DNA of 64,000 nt from an uncultured Lachnospiraceae bacterium (GCA_947245585.1 CAMXPV010000013.1:1-64000); one strand, 5' to 3'. Numbered from the stretch's first letter, positions 45,160-53,753 are shown. The notes: generated by a model not told the origin, from the sequence alone. Translations and numbers: made by a program.

Positions 45160-45230
45160 ATAAATGGTATCTTCTTTTCAGAACATAGGTTCGCCGATTT
45201 AATCAGAGAGCGGAAATGGAAGGAGGAGTT

Positions 45231-45335
45231 ATGATGAAGGGATATGCGGTAGAGAGCGGCTATATGGGATATGTAAACGGCGTGTACATGCTATTTGCCA
45301 GTGAAACGGATTACAGGGATTATATGGCCGCGTAG
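45231..45335 (+). CDS. Small 34-aa protein of unknown function
   Basis: A strong AAGGAGGAG site precedes ATG ATG (45231 and 45234; the second has better spacing). The product reads MMKGYAVESGYMGYVNGVYM, then LFASETDYRDYMAA. It is rich in Tyr and acidic, without a membrane helix or signal peptide. The pattern, with repeated Gly-Tyr and a D-Y-x-x-Y-M end, reminds me of small unnamed Lachnospiraceae proteins. It is not AgrD-like although an AgrA/AgrC-type pair lies upstream. Confidence 0.7.
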   Translation: MMKGYAVESGYMGYVNGVYMLFASETDYRDYMAA

Positions 45336-45514
45336 TGCAGGCGAAGTGCAGGATCAAGGGCTTTACAGAAAAAGGAAAATTGTTGGTTCCCTTTACCGGA
45401 TATTTGATGTAAAATAAAACATAGTGATTTTTTGACATCGGATGTGATGGGAAATGGAAATTCCTTTCTTCTACCAGGCCTGGAATAAGAAATCATGGAT
45501 GGGGAATTTGTAAA
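45336..45514. other. Intergenic region before the restriction-modification genes
   Basis: No gene is seen. It contains a 10-bp perfect palindrome CCAGGCCTGG (45475-45484) and a TTGACA at about 45434-45439 without a convincing -10. The sequence becomes AT-richer here, marking the edge of the R-M block. Confidence 0.35.
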
Positions 45515-46504
45515 ATGAAATATTATTTAAAAAGATGCACGCATCAGGAATTGGGAAGCGTTGTTGCGGGTGGAAAGCCACAAAGAGGAAGATATTTATT
45601 GACATCAATGAACGAAAATGTGCTGAGCATGTTTCCTCCATTGTCGAAAACGCAATTAAATGATTCAACTCTGCTGCCAATGATTCCATTATATTCAGGG
45701 AAAAAGATATATTGTAATTATGTGTATCATAATGATAAGTTTCACGGTTCGACAGCAAAACATCCGAGAAATGAATACAGAATATATCTGAATAAAGCAT
45801 TGGAAAATCACACCTGTTTATTTGAGACAAATGATATTATTATGATGCGTATGTCTTCTGTGATGGATGAAGAAAGCGGAGACATACAAAATATATATTA
45901 TTTGGATTATATCAGGAATCAAGAATCCAAATTATATAAAGAACTGAATTCAGTTATCGAGAACTCCCCGATATCAGGCGGGTATGGTATTTTTGAGGGT
46001 ACGATTGCAGAATTTGAAGAAAAAGTATCTCAAATGGGCATACCGGATGAATGCGAAGTTGAGATTGATGAGAGCGTTACAAACAGAATATCGTCTGCAG
46101 CAGATGCGGTGGCGGCATTATTTAATGCGACATCTTTCCGGGATTTTGTCATGGTAGGTTATAACCATCTATGCGCTATTACAGGCACGGTTATTCGGCA
46201 TGAATCCTATACGAATTTGGAAGCGGCGCATATTCGGCCAAAGAGTCATGGGGGATTATATCTTCCCAATAATGGAATAGCATTATGCCGGGATTTGCAT
46301 TGGGCTTTTGATAAAGGCTTTTTTACCTTGAATGATGAATTGGAAGTGGTTGTACATAAACAAGTGACAAGCGATTATCTGCAATCATTTAACGGTAAAA
46401 AAATAAGAGTGCCTCAAGATCCCTTTTTTGCGCCTGATTTGGAAAATGTGAAATATCACAGGGAAAATATTTTTGGATTGTTTCTTACAACAGGGAGACT
46501 ATAA
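45515..46504 (+). CDS. HNH-family type II restriction endonuclease
   Basis: The 329-aa protein ends in an HNH nuclease domain: CAITGTVIRH, EAAHIRPKSHGGLYLPNNGI and LCRDLHWAFDKGFFTL (about residues 220-290) supply the His-Asn-His metal site. The N-terminal ~170 residues (RCTHQELGSVVAGGKPQRGR, then PRNEYRIYLN and ETNDIIMMRM) resemble the B3-like DNA-recognition domains of EcoRII-N and relatives; that is an inference. It lies 13 bases before two cytosine methyltransferases, which strongly supports a restriction role. Base composition is AT-richer than the neighbours, suggesting transfer. Confidence 0.87.
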   Translation: MKYYLKRCTHQELGSVVAGGKPQRGRYLLTSMNENVLSMFPPLSKTQLNDSTLLPMIPLYSGKKIYCNYVYHNDKFHGSTAKHPRNEYRIYLNKALENHTCLFETNDIIMMRMSSVMDEESGDIQNIYYLDYIRNQESKLYKELNSVIENSPISGGYGIFEGTIAEFEEKVSQMGIPDECEVEIDESVTNRISSAADAVAALFNATSFRDFVMVGYNHLCAITGTVIRHESYTNLEAAHIRPKSHGGLYLPNNGIALCRDLHWAFDKGFFTLNDELEVVVHKQVTSDYLQSFNGKKIRVPQDPFFAPDLENVKYHRENIFGLFLTTGRL

Positions 46505-46517
46505 GGGGCGTATATTT

Positions 46518-47591
46518 ATGTATTATGCAATCGACTTATTTGCAGGATGCGGCGGTTTATCAAAAGGTTTTATGGATGCCGGATTTGAAGTGATCGTGGG
46601 GGTAGATAACGATCAGGCGGCGCTCAATACCTTTAAGCGAAATCATAACGGCGCGGAGGCATTGAACGCGGATCTTTCCAGGCAGGAAACATTTGATGAA
46701 ATAAAAAGAATTGCCGGTAATCGTAAAATTGATGTTATTATTGCAGGGCCGCCCTGTCAGGGCTTTTCTCTGACAGGCCCCAGAAATTTTGATGATAAAA
46801 GAAATAAGCTGTATTTAGCGGTATTTGAGATGGTAAAGCAGTATGCGCCGAAAGCGTTTGTCATAGAAAACGTACCGGGCATGGCAACCTTATACCAGGG
46901 GGAAATAAAAAAGGAAATTTTAAAAAGATTTGAAAAGCTGGGGTATAACGTGGAGGCAAAGATACTTTGTGCGGCCGATTATGGGATACCTCAAATGAGA
47001 AAAAGGCTTATTTTTATGGGAGTAAGAAAAGATATAGGAAAACCGGATTTCCCGCAGGCGACATTTGAGCCGGGACAGTATCGGTCATGCCGTGATGCGA
47101 TTAGTGATTTGCCGGCATTGATTGATACGTTAGGGGAGGAAGAGTGTCAATACACTTCTGAACCAATGTCAGAATATCAGAAAATGATGAGAAAGAATTG
47201 TACCGTATTGTACAATCATACGGCAACGAACCACACGCAAATGGTCAAAGAAACCATTGCATTGGTTCCGGAAGGCGGAAATTATAAGGATTTGCCAAAA
47301 GGAGTGGGGGAAAGCAGAAAGTTTAATGAAGCATGGACGAGGTACCATGGAGATAGGCCGTCGAGAACCATAGACACAGGTCATCGAAATCATTTTCATT
47401 ATGAATATAATAGAGTCCCGACAGTACGGGAAAATGCAAGATTACAGTCGTTCCCGGACAATTTTGTTTTTACCGGCACAAGAACACAACAATATCGCCA
47501 GGTTGGTAATGCGGTGCCGCCATTGTTGGGATATTGTTTGGGGAAAAAGGTGTTGGAAATTATAGCAAAAGAGGACGCTGCCAATGGTTAA
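46518..47591 (+). CDS. DNA (cytosine-5) methyltransferase 1
   Basis: The 357-aa enzyme has the m5C motifs in order: I DLFAGCGGLSKGF (residues 5-17), IV GPPCQGFSLTG with the catalytic Cys near 79, VI FVIENVPGM near 116, VIII QMRKRLIFMG near 160, and IX/X ARLQSFPDNF and GNAVPPLLGY near 312-340. The stretch between VIII and IX (about 165-300) is the target-recognition region. ATG 46518 follows AAGGGG. It should protect the host from the adjacent nuclease. It overlaps the second methyltransferase by 8 bases. Confidence 0.95.
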   Translation: MYYAIDLFAGCGGLSKGFMDAGFEVIVGVDNDQAALNTFKRNHNGAEALNADLSRQETFDEIKRIAGNRKIDVIIAGPPCQGFSLTGPRNFDDKRNKLYLAVFEMVKQYAPKAFVIENVPGMATLYQGEIKKEILKRFEKLGYNVEAKILCAADYGIPQMRKRLIFMGVRKDIGKPDFPQATFEPGQYRSCRDAISDLPALIDTLGEEECQYTSEPMSEYQKMMRKNCTVLYNHTATNHTQMVKETIALVPEGGNYKDLPKGVGESRKFNEAWTRYHGDRPSRTIDTGHRNHFHYEYNRVPTVRENARLQSFPDNFVFTGTRTQQYRQVGNAVPPLLGYCLGKKVLEIIAKEDAANG

Positions 47592-48813
47592 TACAATAGA
47601 TCTGTTTGCCGGCTGCGGAGGATTAACAGAGGGATTTAAGCAGTCAGGACGATATAATACGATATCGTGTGTGGAGTGGGATAAAGCTGCATGTGATACG
47701 CTCAGATACAATTTAAAAAAGAAATGGAACTATAACGATGCAGATAAAAGGGTAGTCAGGTTTGATATTCAGAGAACAGAGGAACTGCTCAGTGGTTGGT
47801 GTGACGATGAATATGGGGAATCGGAGGGATTGGATTCTTTGACAAGAAGTTATGGCGGCAATGTGGATCTCATTATTGGCGGTCCGCCTTGTCAGGCATA
47901 CTCCGTTGCCGGCCGTATTCGTGACAAAGATGGAATGAAAAACGACTATAGGAATTATCTGTTTGAAAAGTATTTAAACATTGTGCAGCACTATCAGCCA
48001 AAGGCTTTTGTTTTTGAAAATGTTCCGGGGATTCTCAGCGCGCGTCCTGGCGGAGGCGACGAGCTGATCATCAATATTATCAGGGAAAAATTTGAAAATG
48101 CAGGGTACATGATACTTGATGATCTTAACAAAGCGGTTATAGATTTCACAGAGTATGGCGTTCCCCAGAAAAGAAGCAGGGTCATCATTTTGGCGCTTCG
48201 CAGGGATTACTATAGCAATCCGAAATCATTACTTGAAAAATTTTATCATGAAATTTTGCCATCCAAGAAGTGCGGGCGGGTGACTACGGTGCGTGAAGCT
48301 ATTGGTGATTTACCGGCGCTTAAACCTCTTGAAAAGCCTGTAAAAATGGATGGCAAGACATATTCGCATTCATTTTTACCTGAGGACTTTCGCATAAAAA
48401 ATCATATACCAAGGTTTAGCAACTTAAGAGACATTGAAATTTTTAAGCTGTTGACAAAGGACATTGAGCAGGGGAATAATCAATATGTATCTGCTGAAGC
48501 TCTGAAAAATCTGTATACTAAAATTACGGGTAAAGAATCCAATGTGCATAAGTACCATGTGATCCGGTGGGATGAGCCCAGTAACACGATTCCGGCACAT
48601 TTGTATAAGGATGGATTGAGGCATATTCATCCGGATTCGGAGCAGGCACGGACAATAACGGTGAGAGAAGCAGCGAGACTTCAGACATTTCCTGACGATT
48701 ATGAATTTATAACCGGTACGGCTGCGGATTATAAAATGATTGGAAATGCGGTTCCGCCGTTATTTGCCAAATTATTGGCGGATAGTATATATGAGCTTTT
48801 ATTTCATGAATAG
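47584..48813 (+). CDS. DNA (cytosine-5) methyltransferase 2
   Basis: The 409-aa enzyme has motif I DLFAGCGGLTEGF (residues 5-17), IV GPPCQAYSVAG near 101, VI FVFENVPGI near 142, VIII QKRSRVIILALR near 194 and IX/X ARLQTFPDDYEF and GNAVPPLFAK near 362-395. It is clearly different from the first methyltransferase, with a longer insert between motifs I and IV and a distinct recognition region. Two cytosine methyltransferases with one nuclease usually means an asymmetric site, each enzyme modifying one strand. It overlaps the first gene, so expression is coupled. Confidence 0.95.
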   Translation: MVNTIDLFAGCGGLTEGFKQSGRYNTISCVEWDKAACDTLRYNLKKKWNYNDADKRVVRFDIQRTEELLSGWCDDEYGESEGLDSLTRSYGGNVDLIIGGPPCQAYSVAGRIRDKDGMKNDYRNYLFEKYLNIVQHYQPKAFVFENVPGILSARPGGGDELIINIIREKFENAGYMILDDLNKAVIDFTEYGVPQKRSRVIILALRRDYYSNPKSLLEKFYHEILPSKKCGRVTTVREAIGDLPALKPLEKPVKMDGKTYSHSFLPEDFRIKNHIPRFSNLRDIEIFKLLTKDIEQGNNQYVSAEALKNLYTKITGKESNVHKYHVIRWDEPSNTIPAHLYKDGLRHIHPDSEQARTITVREAARLQTFPDDYEFITGTAADYKMIGNAVPPLFAKLLADSIYELLFHE

Positions 48814-48827
48814 GTTGTGCCAGTATG

Positions 48828-48847
48828 AGAAATAATATTATATTTCT
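48828..48847 (+). terminator. AT-rich hairpin after the R-M operon
   Basis: AGAAATA and TATTTCT flank a 6-base loop, followed by TTA. It is weak but correctly placed after the second methyltransferase. A TATAAT at 48865-48870 without a good -35 may start the next operon. Confidence 0.4.
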
Positions 48848-48913
48848 TTATGACTGAACATAGATATAATATAGCGCATAAATTGAAATGGATATAGGTG
48901 CGTGGGAGATTGT

Positions 48914-49678
48914 ATGATCAAAAAGATAGACGATATTCCTGTGAATTATATAGACGAGGGTGAGGGAGAAATTGTTCTTCTTTTACACGGTTGGGGCGCT
49001 AATATTACGCTGTATCAGGGAATCATTGATACATTAAAGCAAGGGCAGCGTGTGATTGCCCTTGATATGCCGGGCTTTGGGAAAACACCTGAACCGCCTG
49101 ACCCATGGCGTGTGGATGACTATGTGGATTTTGTTCTGAAGTTTATAGCGTCCTTCTCGATAAAAAGGCTGAGTGTGGTGGTGCATTCTTTTGGCGGAAG
49201 GGTCTTTTTTAAAATGAATGCAAGAGAAAATCTGCCATTTACAGTAGAACGGGTTGTACTGATTGACAGCGCAGGGATTCTGCCGAAGAAAACCTTTCGA
49301 CAGAAGATGAGCCTCAGACTCTATAAGTTTGGGCGGGCGTTTATGAGTACGAAGCCGATGCATTTTCTATATCCCGATGCGGTGGAGAATATGCGGCGTA
49401 AAAGAGGTTCCTCTGATTATAATAACGCCACACCGTTGATGCGTGCCACGCTTGTGAAAGTGGTCAATGAGGATCTGGAACCGCTGATTCATTTGGTAAA
49501 GTGTCCCACTCTCTTGATCTGGGGAGATTTGGATACGGCTACGCCGATAGAGGATGCGAGACGGATGGAAGAACTGATTGCGGATGCAGGCCTTGTGGTT
49601 TGCGAAGGTGCCGGACATTTCTCCTATGCGGAACAGCCTGCGAAAGTGAACGGCGCATTGCAGGCATTTTTCGGTTGA
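48914..49678 (+). CDS. Alpha/beta hydrolase
   Basis: The 254-aa protein has the alpha/beta hydrolase layout: oxyanion loop LLHGWGAN near residues 25-32, nucleophile Ser in VVHSFGGRV near 93 (the first Gly of the usual GxSxG is His), acid Asp in WGDLDTATP near 203, and His in GAGHFSYAEQP near 232. It is probably a cytoplasmic serine hydrolase; the substrate is unknown. ATG 48914 follows GGGAG. It lies 12 bases before a MurF-like gene and 5' of a Ddl gene, suggesting a cell-wall-linked role. Confidence 0.88.
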   Translation: MIKKIDDIPVNYIDEGEGEIVLLLHGWGANITLYQGIIDTLKQGQRVIALDMPGFGKTPEPPDPWRVDDYVDFVLKFIASFSIKRLSVVVHSFGGRVFFKMNARENLPFTVERVVLIDSAGILPKKTFRQKMSLRLYKFGRAFMSTKPMHFLYPDAVENMRRKRGSSDYNNATPLMRATLVKVVNEDLEPLIHLVKCPTLLIWGDLDTATPIEDARRMEELIADAGLVVCEGAGHFSYAEQPAKVNGALQAFFG

Positions 49679-49690
49679 GAGGGTTTTAGA

Positions 49691-51322
49691 ATGGATATTG
49701 TAATCTTTGGCATATGGCTTGTCAGCTATTTGGTGGGTGCGGTATGGTATATTTTATATCTGATGCATATGTTTCAGCAGAATTCCTATAAGCCGCGGGA
49801 ATACGGGGAGTGGATGAGGACACATGCCAATGTGGGAAGGCTGCTTGGCAAATGCCTGTATGCGTTGGTTTCCCTTCCGCTAGTGTTGATCGGTAACAGG
49901 GGCTGTCTGATAGCAGCCTGCTTTATGAATGGAATGACTATATTAGTCAATAAGCCTCATAAGGCGAAAAAACCTTTGGTATATACGCAGCGTGTAAAAA
50001 GAATGCTAGTTACTACCGGCATTTTATATCTCCTTGTTATGGCGGTGGTTTTACCGCCGTGGATATGGATGCGGTTGGCCGGCGGAATCCTTTTGACATT
50101 GCAGGGAGTGATGCCGCAGCCGGTAAACCTTATGTTTCGGAATGTGGAGTTTGCCTTACTGCTTTTGTTTGTTTTACAACCGTTCCTGGTGCTGTTGGTG
50201 AACGGTCTCAATCATCCGATTGAGAAGGCAATTGATCGGCATTATATTAACGATGCTGCCCGGATTTTGCGGGGGATGCCGGATTTAAGAATTATCGGTG
50301 TGACGGGAAGCTACGGCAAGACCAGTGTCAAATACTATCTGAGCACGCTGTTATCAACGCAGTATAATGTACTGCATACGCCGGGCAACTATAATACAAC
50401 GCTAGGAGTGGTGAGGACGATCCGGGAGAGGATGAAACCTTTCCATGAAATATTTATCTGCGAGATGGGCGCAAGAGAAGTGGGAGATATCAAGGAGATT
50501 TGCGATCTGGTGCATCCCGGTTACGGCATTATTACTTCTATTGGCCCACAGCATTTACAAAGCTTTCATACCATAGAAAACATCGTTGCAACCAAGTTTG
50601 AGTTGGCGGATGCGGTGCCCGAATCCGGAAAAGTTTTTTTAAACTATGACAATGATTACATTCGGGGGAAAAAGATAAATAAGAAGATTGTCAGCTATGG
50701 CATTGCGGAGGAAGGGGTGGATTTTCGCGCTTATGATATTGCGGTTTCTCCGAGAGGGTCTTCTTTTAAAATGAAGGATGAAACGGGGAAAGAGTATGAG
50801 TTTCACACGAAATTGGTGGGCAGCCATAATGTGCAGAATATTGCAGGCGCTATTGCGGTGGCTCACACGCTTGGGATTCCCATGGAGAAACTGCTTCATC
50901 CTGTGAAACAGTTAGAAAGTGTCCCCCATAGGCTGCAGCTTGTCAGACAGGGTGACAGAATTCTGATAGACGATGCCTACAATTCCAACAGAAATGGTTT
51001 TGAAGCGGCCCTTGATACACTTTCCATGTTTAAGGAGCTCCGCATTCTTTTGACGCCAGGTATGGTGGAACTAGGTGAAAAGCAGTATGATGAGAATAAG
51101 GCGGTGGGAGTCTATGCCGCTGATAAGTGTGATTATGCCGTGCTTGTGGGAGCAGAACAGACCAAGCCGATTCAGGACGGTCTTTTGGAAGCCGAATTTC
51201 CGGAAAATAGAATGATCGTGGTGGATACCTTACAGGAGGCTTTTCGGATGGTGAATGCGATTCCGAATGAAAAGCAGAAAGTGATTTTAATCGAAAATGA
51301 TTTACCGGATAATTATGCGTAA
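49691..51322 (+). CDS. Membrane-embedded MurF-like Mur ligase
   Basis: The 543-aa protein has about four or five membrane helices in residues 1-180 (for example VIFGIWLVSYLVGAVWYILY), which ordinary MurF lacks. A Mur ligase core follows: P-loop GVTGSYGKTSVKYYL near 202-216, HTPGNYNTTLGV near 233 (the MurF-type N-x-N-x-x-G region), FICEMGAREVGDI near 256, and DDAYNSNRNGFEAAL near 425, characteristic of MurF. MurF joins a D-amino-acid dipeptide to the UDP-MurNAc-tripeptide; the next gene is a dipeptide ligase. Membrane location suggests it acts on a lipid-linked substrate. Confidence 0.88.
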   Translation: MDIVIFGIWLVSYLVGAVWYILYLMHMFQQNSYKPREYGEWMRTHANVGRLLGKCLYALVSLPLVLIGNRGCLIAACFMNGMTILVNKPHKAKKPLVYTQRVKRMLVTTGILYLLVMAVVLPPWIWMRLAGGILLTLQGVMPQPVNLMFRNVEFALLLLFVLQPFLVLLVNGLNHPIEKAIDRHYINDAARILRGMPDLRIIGVTGSYGKTSVKYYLSTLLSTQYNVLHTPGNYNTTLGVVRTIRERMKPFHEIFICEMGAREVGDIKEICDLVHPGYGIITSIGPQHLQSFHTIENIVATKFELADAVPESGKVFLNYDNDYIRGKKINKKIVSYGIAEEGVDFRAYDIAVSPRGSSFKMKDETGKEYEFHTKLVGSHNVQNIAGAIAVAHTLGIPMEKLLHPVKQLESVPHRLQLVRQGDRILIDDAYNSNRNGFEAALDTLSMFKELRILLTPGMVELGEKQYDENKAVGVYAADKCDYAVLVGAEQTKPIQDGLLEAEFPENRMIVVDTLQEAFRMVNAIPNEKQKVILIENDLPDNYA

Positions 51323-51334
51323 AAGGAGGATGTT

Positions 51335-52516
51335 ATGAAAATTCGCGTGGGAGTTTTTTTTGGCGGAAAGAGTGTGGAGCATGAGGTCTCTGTGATCTCT
51401 GGTTTGCAGGCATATAATGCCTTTGATAAGGAAAAGTATGAGCCGATTCCGATTTATATCACAAAGGAAAATGAACTTTATACAGGTGAACAGATTGCTG
51501 ATATCGCCAACTATAGAAATATTCCTGAGCTTTTAAAAAAGAGCACGCGTATTTTCCTGATGAGTGAACAAAACGGTGTGAAACTGATTCAATATCCAGA
51601 AAAAAAATTTGGCAGTTCTGAGGCAGCGCAAATTGACGTGGCCTTTCCTGTGGTACACGGTGCTAACGTGGAGGACGGTTCTTTACAGGGCTTTCTGCGG
51701 CACTACAATATCCCTTTTGCAGGCTGTGATGTGATGGCATCGGCTGTGACCATGGATAAGTATGTGATGAAGACGGTGTTAAAAGATAATGGGATTCCGG
51801 TTCTTGACTGTGTGACTCTGCACGCCAAAGAGTATGAGAGCGGTGAGGAGGCAGCATACAAAAAGGTGGAGGAGAAAATTCCTTATCCGGTTATTGTGAA
51901 GCCGGTTAATCTGGGTTCCAGTGTAGGCATTAAGGTGGCGAAAGACCGGGAGGAGCTGCGGGAGGCATTAGAGTACGCTTTCACGTTTGGTCCGAAGGTG
52001 TTGATAGAACGGGCGATTATGAATCTGCGGGAGATTAACTGCGCAGTTCTGGGCGATTATGAGGAGGCACAGGCCTCAGAGTGCGAGGAGCCGATTTCCA
52101 GTGATGAAATTTTGAGTTATGAAGATAAATATGTGGCAGGCGGCAAGGGCGGTTCCGAGGGGATGAGAACTGCAAGGAGAGAATTGCCGGCGAATCTGAG
52201 TGCCCAAAAGCGGGAGGAGATTCGCCAGATGGCGGTTAAGACTTTTCAAACGCTTGGCTGTAACGGCGTATCGCGGATTGACTTTATGATTGACAAAGAC
52301 ACGGATCAGGTGTATGTCAATGAGATTAATCCGATTCCCGGATCGTTGGCTTTTTACCTCTGGGAAGCGTTGGGGAAACCTTATGCGGAGCTTTTGGATG
52401 ACATGGTAAAGTTGGCGCTGAAACGGGAGCGGGAGGAGAAGAGTATGCTTACCTCCTTCGACAGTAATATTTTACAGAATGCAAATTTGTCCGGGGTGAA
52501 GGGTGTGAAAAAATAA
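51335..52516 (+). CDS. ddl: D-alanine--D-alanine ligase family protein, divergent
   Basis: The 393-aa ATP-grasp ligase has GGKSVEHEVSVISGLQ (residues 10-25), FPVVHGANVEDGSLQGF near 108 (Ddl family HG..GEDG region), KPVNLGSSVGI near 188, and the metal site VNEINPIPGSLAFYLW near 328-343. In ordinary Ddl the last block reads N-T-x-P-G-x-T/F-x-x-S; here it is N-P-I-P-G-S-L-A-F. The omega-loop region is also unusual (EDKYVAGGKGGSEG). The second D-residue specificity may therefore differ from D-Ala. AAAGGAGG precedes the ATG. It follows the MurF-like gene by 12 bases. Confidence 0.88.
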   Translation: MKIRVGVFFGGKSVEHEVSVISGLQAYNAFDKEKYEPIPIYITKENELYTGEQIADIANYRNIPELLKKSTRIFLMSEQNGVKLIQYPEKKFGSSEAAQIDVAFPVVHGANVEDGSLQGFLRHYNIPFAGCDVMASAVTMDKYVMKTVLKDNGIPVLDCVTLHAKEYESGEEAAYKKVEEKIPYPVIVKPVNLGSSVGIKVAKDREELREALEYAFTFGPKVLIERAIMNLREINCAVLGDYEEAQASECEEPISSDEILSYEDKYVAGGKGGSEGMRTARRELPANLSAQKREEIRQMAVKTFQTLGCNGVSRIDFMIDKDTDQVYVNEINPIPGSLAFYLWEALGKPYAELLDDMVKLALKREREEKSMLTSFDSNILQNANLSGVKGVKK

Positions 52517-52540
52517 GGATTGATCAATCCTGTGAAAAAA

Positions 52541-52562
52541 GGAGCCGAAAAGGAGCCGAAAA
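52541..52562 (+). repeat. Two tandem 11-bp repeats
   Basis: GGAGCCGAAAA occurs twice in direct succession after the ddl stop. Only two copies are present; no function is apparent. Confidence 0.5.
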
Positions 52563-52573
52563 AAGGTATTATT

Positions 52574-52613
52574 AAGGCGATATTGTTCTGGTAACAGGGC
52601 TATATCGTCTTTT
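52574..52613 (+). terminator. Terminator of the hydrolase-murF-ddl operon
   Basis: AAGGCGATAT (52574-52583) pairs with ATATCGTCTT (52602-52611), one G-U pair, followed by TT. Confidence 0.68.
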
Positions 52614-52648
52614 GCTATGTATAGTGAGAAGCAAATCTGAAAATTAAG

Positions 52649-52677
52649 TTGACAAAGCGACAATCAACAAATATAAT
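52649..52677 (+). promoter_or_regulatory. Full-consensus sigma-A promoter of the EFR1 gene
   Basis: Perfect TTGACA, a 17-base spacer and perfect TATAAT (52672-52677). Such a strong promoter is usually kept under repressor control. Confidence 0.85.
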
Positions 52678-52696
52678 TAAACTGCAAGTTTAATTA
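52674..52696. promoter_or_regulatory. Palindromic operator over the -10 and start site
   Basis: Perfect 9-bp arms TAATTAAAC and GTTTAATTA flank a 5-base TGCAA centre. It overlaps the -10 box and the predicted start, a standard TetR-type repression position. A TetR gene lies 1.1 kb downstream. Confidence 0.7.
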
Positions 52697-52765
52697 ATGA
52701 GCCACGGGTTAAAGTTGGAAAATTTTTATACTTTATCTGCAAATCGGGAGAGAATGGAGAAAGCT

Positions 52766-53530
52766 ATGACGGGCATTTATTTCAGTGGTACAGGAAACAC
52801 AAAGCATTGCACAGAAAAACTGCTGCATCTGTTGGATGAAACGGCACAGGCGTTTCCGATGGAGACGACAGAAGCTGTGAAGGCCTTGTCACAGCATGAT
52901 TTTGTTGTTTTGGCATATCCGGTGCAATATTCAAATGCACCTGTTTTTGTGAGAGAGTTTATTAATAGCCATGCCGCCCTTTGGAGAAATAAGAAGGTGT
53001 TTTGCGTTGCAACTATGGGACTGTTCAGCGGGGATGGAGCGGGCTGTTCGGCGCGTCTGTTAAAAAAATACGGCGCGGAAGTGGTCGGAGGCTTGCATAT
53101 CGTTATGCCGGATTCCATCTGCGACGTAAAGCTGCTGAAAAGATCCGTAGAAAAGAACAGGAAGATTATCAAAGCGGCGGATAAAAAAATTGAAAAATGT
53201 ACGGAAAAAATCAGACTCGGGAAATATCCGAAGAACGGTCTGCATTTCTATGACAGGATGGCGGGTTTGTTCTGTCAGCGGCTTTGGTTTGGGGGAAAGA
53301 CAAAGGACTATACGGATCAGATAAAGATCAGCGATGCCTGTACAGGATGCGGGAAATGTATCCGTCTATGTCCCATGGGGAACCTGGCCCTTAAAGATGG
53401 CAGGGCGGTGGTGGGAAACCGCTGTACCATGTGCTACCGCTGTATCAGCACATGTCCGGCACAGGCCATCACGCTGTTGGGAGACCGGGTTGTGGAACAG
53501 TGCCGATATGACAGGTATTTGAACAAATAG
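52766..53530 (+). CDS. EFR1-type flavodoxin-ferredoxin fusion protein
   Basis: The 254-aa protein combines an N-terminal flavodoxin-like domain (MTGIYFSGTGNTKHC, with the FMN phosphate loop SGTGNT) and a C-terminal dicluster ferredoxin: CTGCGKCIRLCP near residue 191 and CTMCYRCISTCP near 218, two [4Fe-4S] sites. This is the EFR1 architecture, predicted to carry electrons between flavin and ferredoxin pools in anaerobes. ATG 52766 follows GGAG at 6 bases; the frame is open from 52697, inside the operator, and is unlikely. Its stop codon lies within the long hairpin that follows. Confidence 0.9.
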   Translation: MTGIYFSGTGNTKHCTEKLLHLLDETAQAFPMETTEAVKALSQHDFVVLAYPVQYSNAPVFVREFINSHAALWRNKKVFCVATMGLFSGDGAGCSARLLKKYGAEVVGGLHIVMPDSICDVKLLKRSVEKNRKIIKAADKKIEKCTEKIRLGKYPKNGLHFYDRMAGLFCQRLWFGGKTKDYTDQIKISDACTGCGKCIRLCPMGNLALKDGRAVVGNRCTMCYRCISTCPAQAITLLGDRVVEQCRYDRYLNK

Positions 53531-53753
53531 GCAATTGCGAAGCTCTTCCACGCGTATTGAAATTGTACAAACAGCATAATCAACGCAGACGCGCTTTCGC
53601 TCCGCTCCAAACGTAATGGTACTAAACTCGTGGAGTTGCTTTGCAACTCCGAACCTCGTTAAGTACCAACGTTTTACAAGGGTCTGCTTATGTTTATGCT
53701 ATTTGCACAATTATTAAGATGAGTATTATGAGCTTCGCAAACGCCTATTTGAA
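53516..53753. repeat. About 240-bp near-perfect long hairpin (MITE-like or structured RNA)
   Basis: The two halves are reverse complements with few mismatches. Matching blocks are CAAATAGGC plus TTGCGAAGCTC (53524-53544 with 53730-53750), AATTGTACAAACAGCATAA (53561-53579, partner near 53694-53712), GCAGAC (53585-53590 with 53682-53687) and ACGTAATGGTACT (53611-53623, partner 53663-53672). GGAGTTGC/GCAACTCC (53632-53639 with 53643-53650) closes a 3-base apex. The 8-mer TATTTGAA stands at both ends (53516 and 53746). It includes the EFR1 stop codon and no other gene. Confidence 0.75.

Noticed and set aside
52541-52562. Start of a CRISPR or variable tandem array
   Set aside because: Only two 11-bp copies exist, with no spacers; no CRISPR-like array was seen anywhere in the window.
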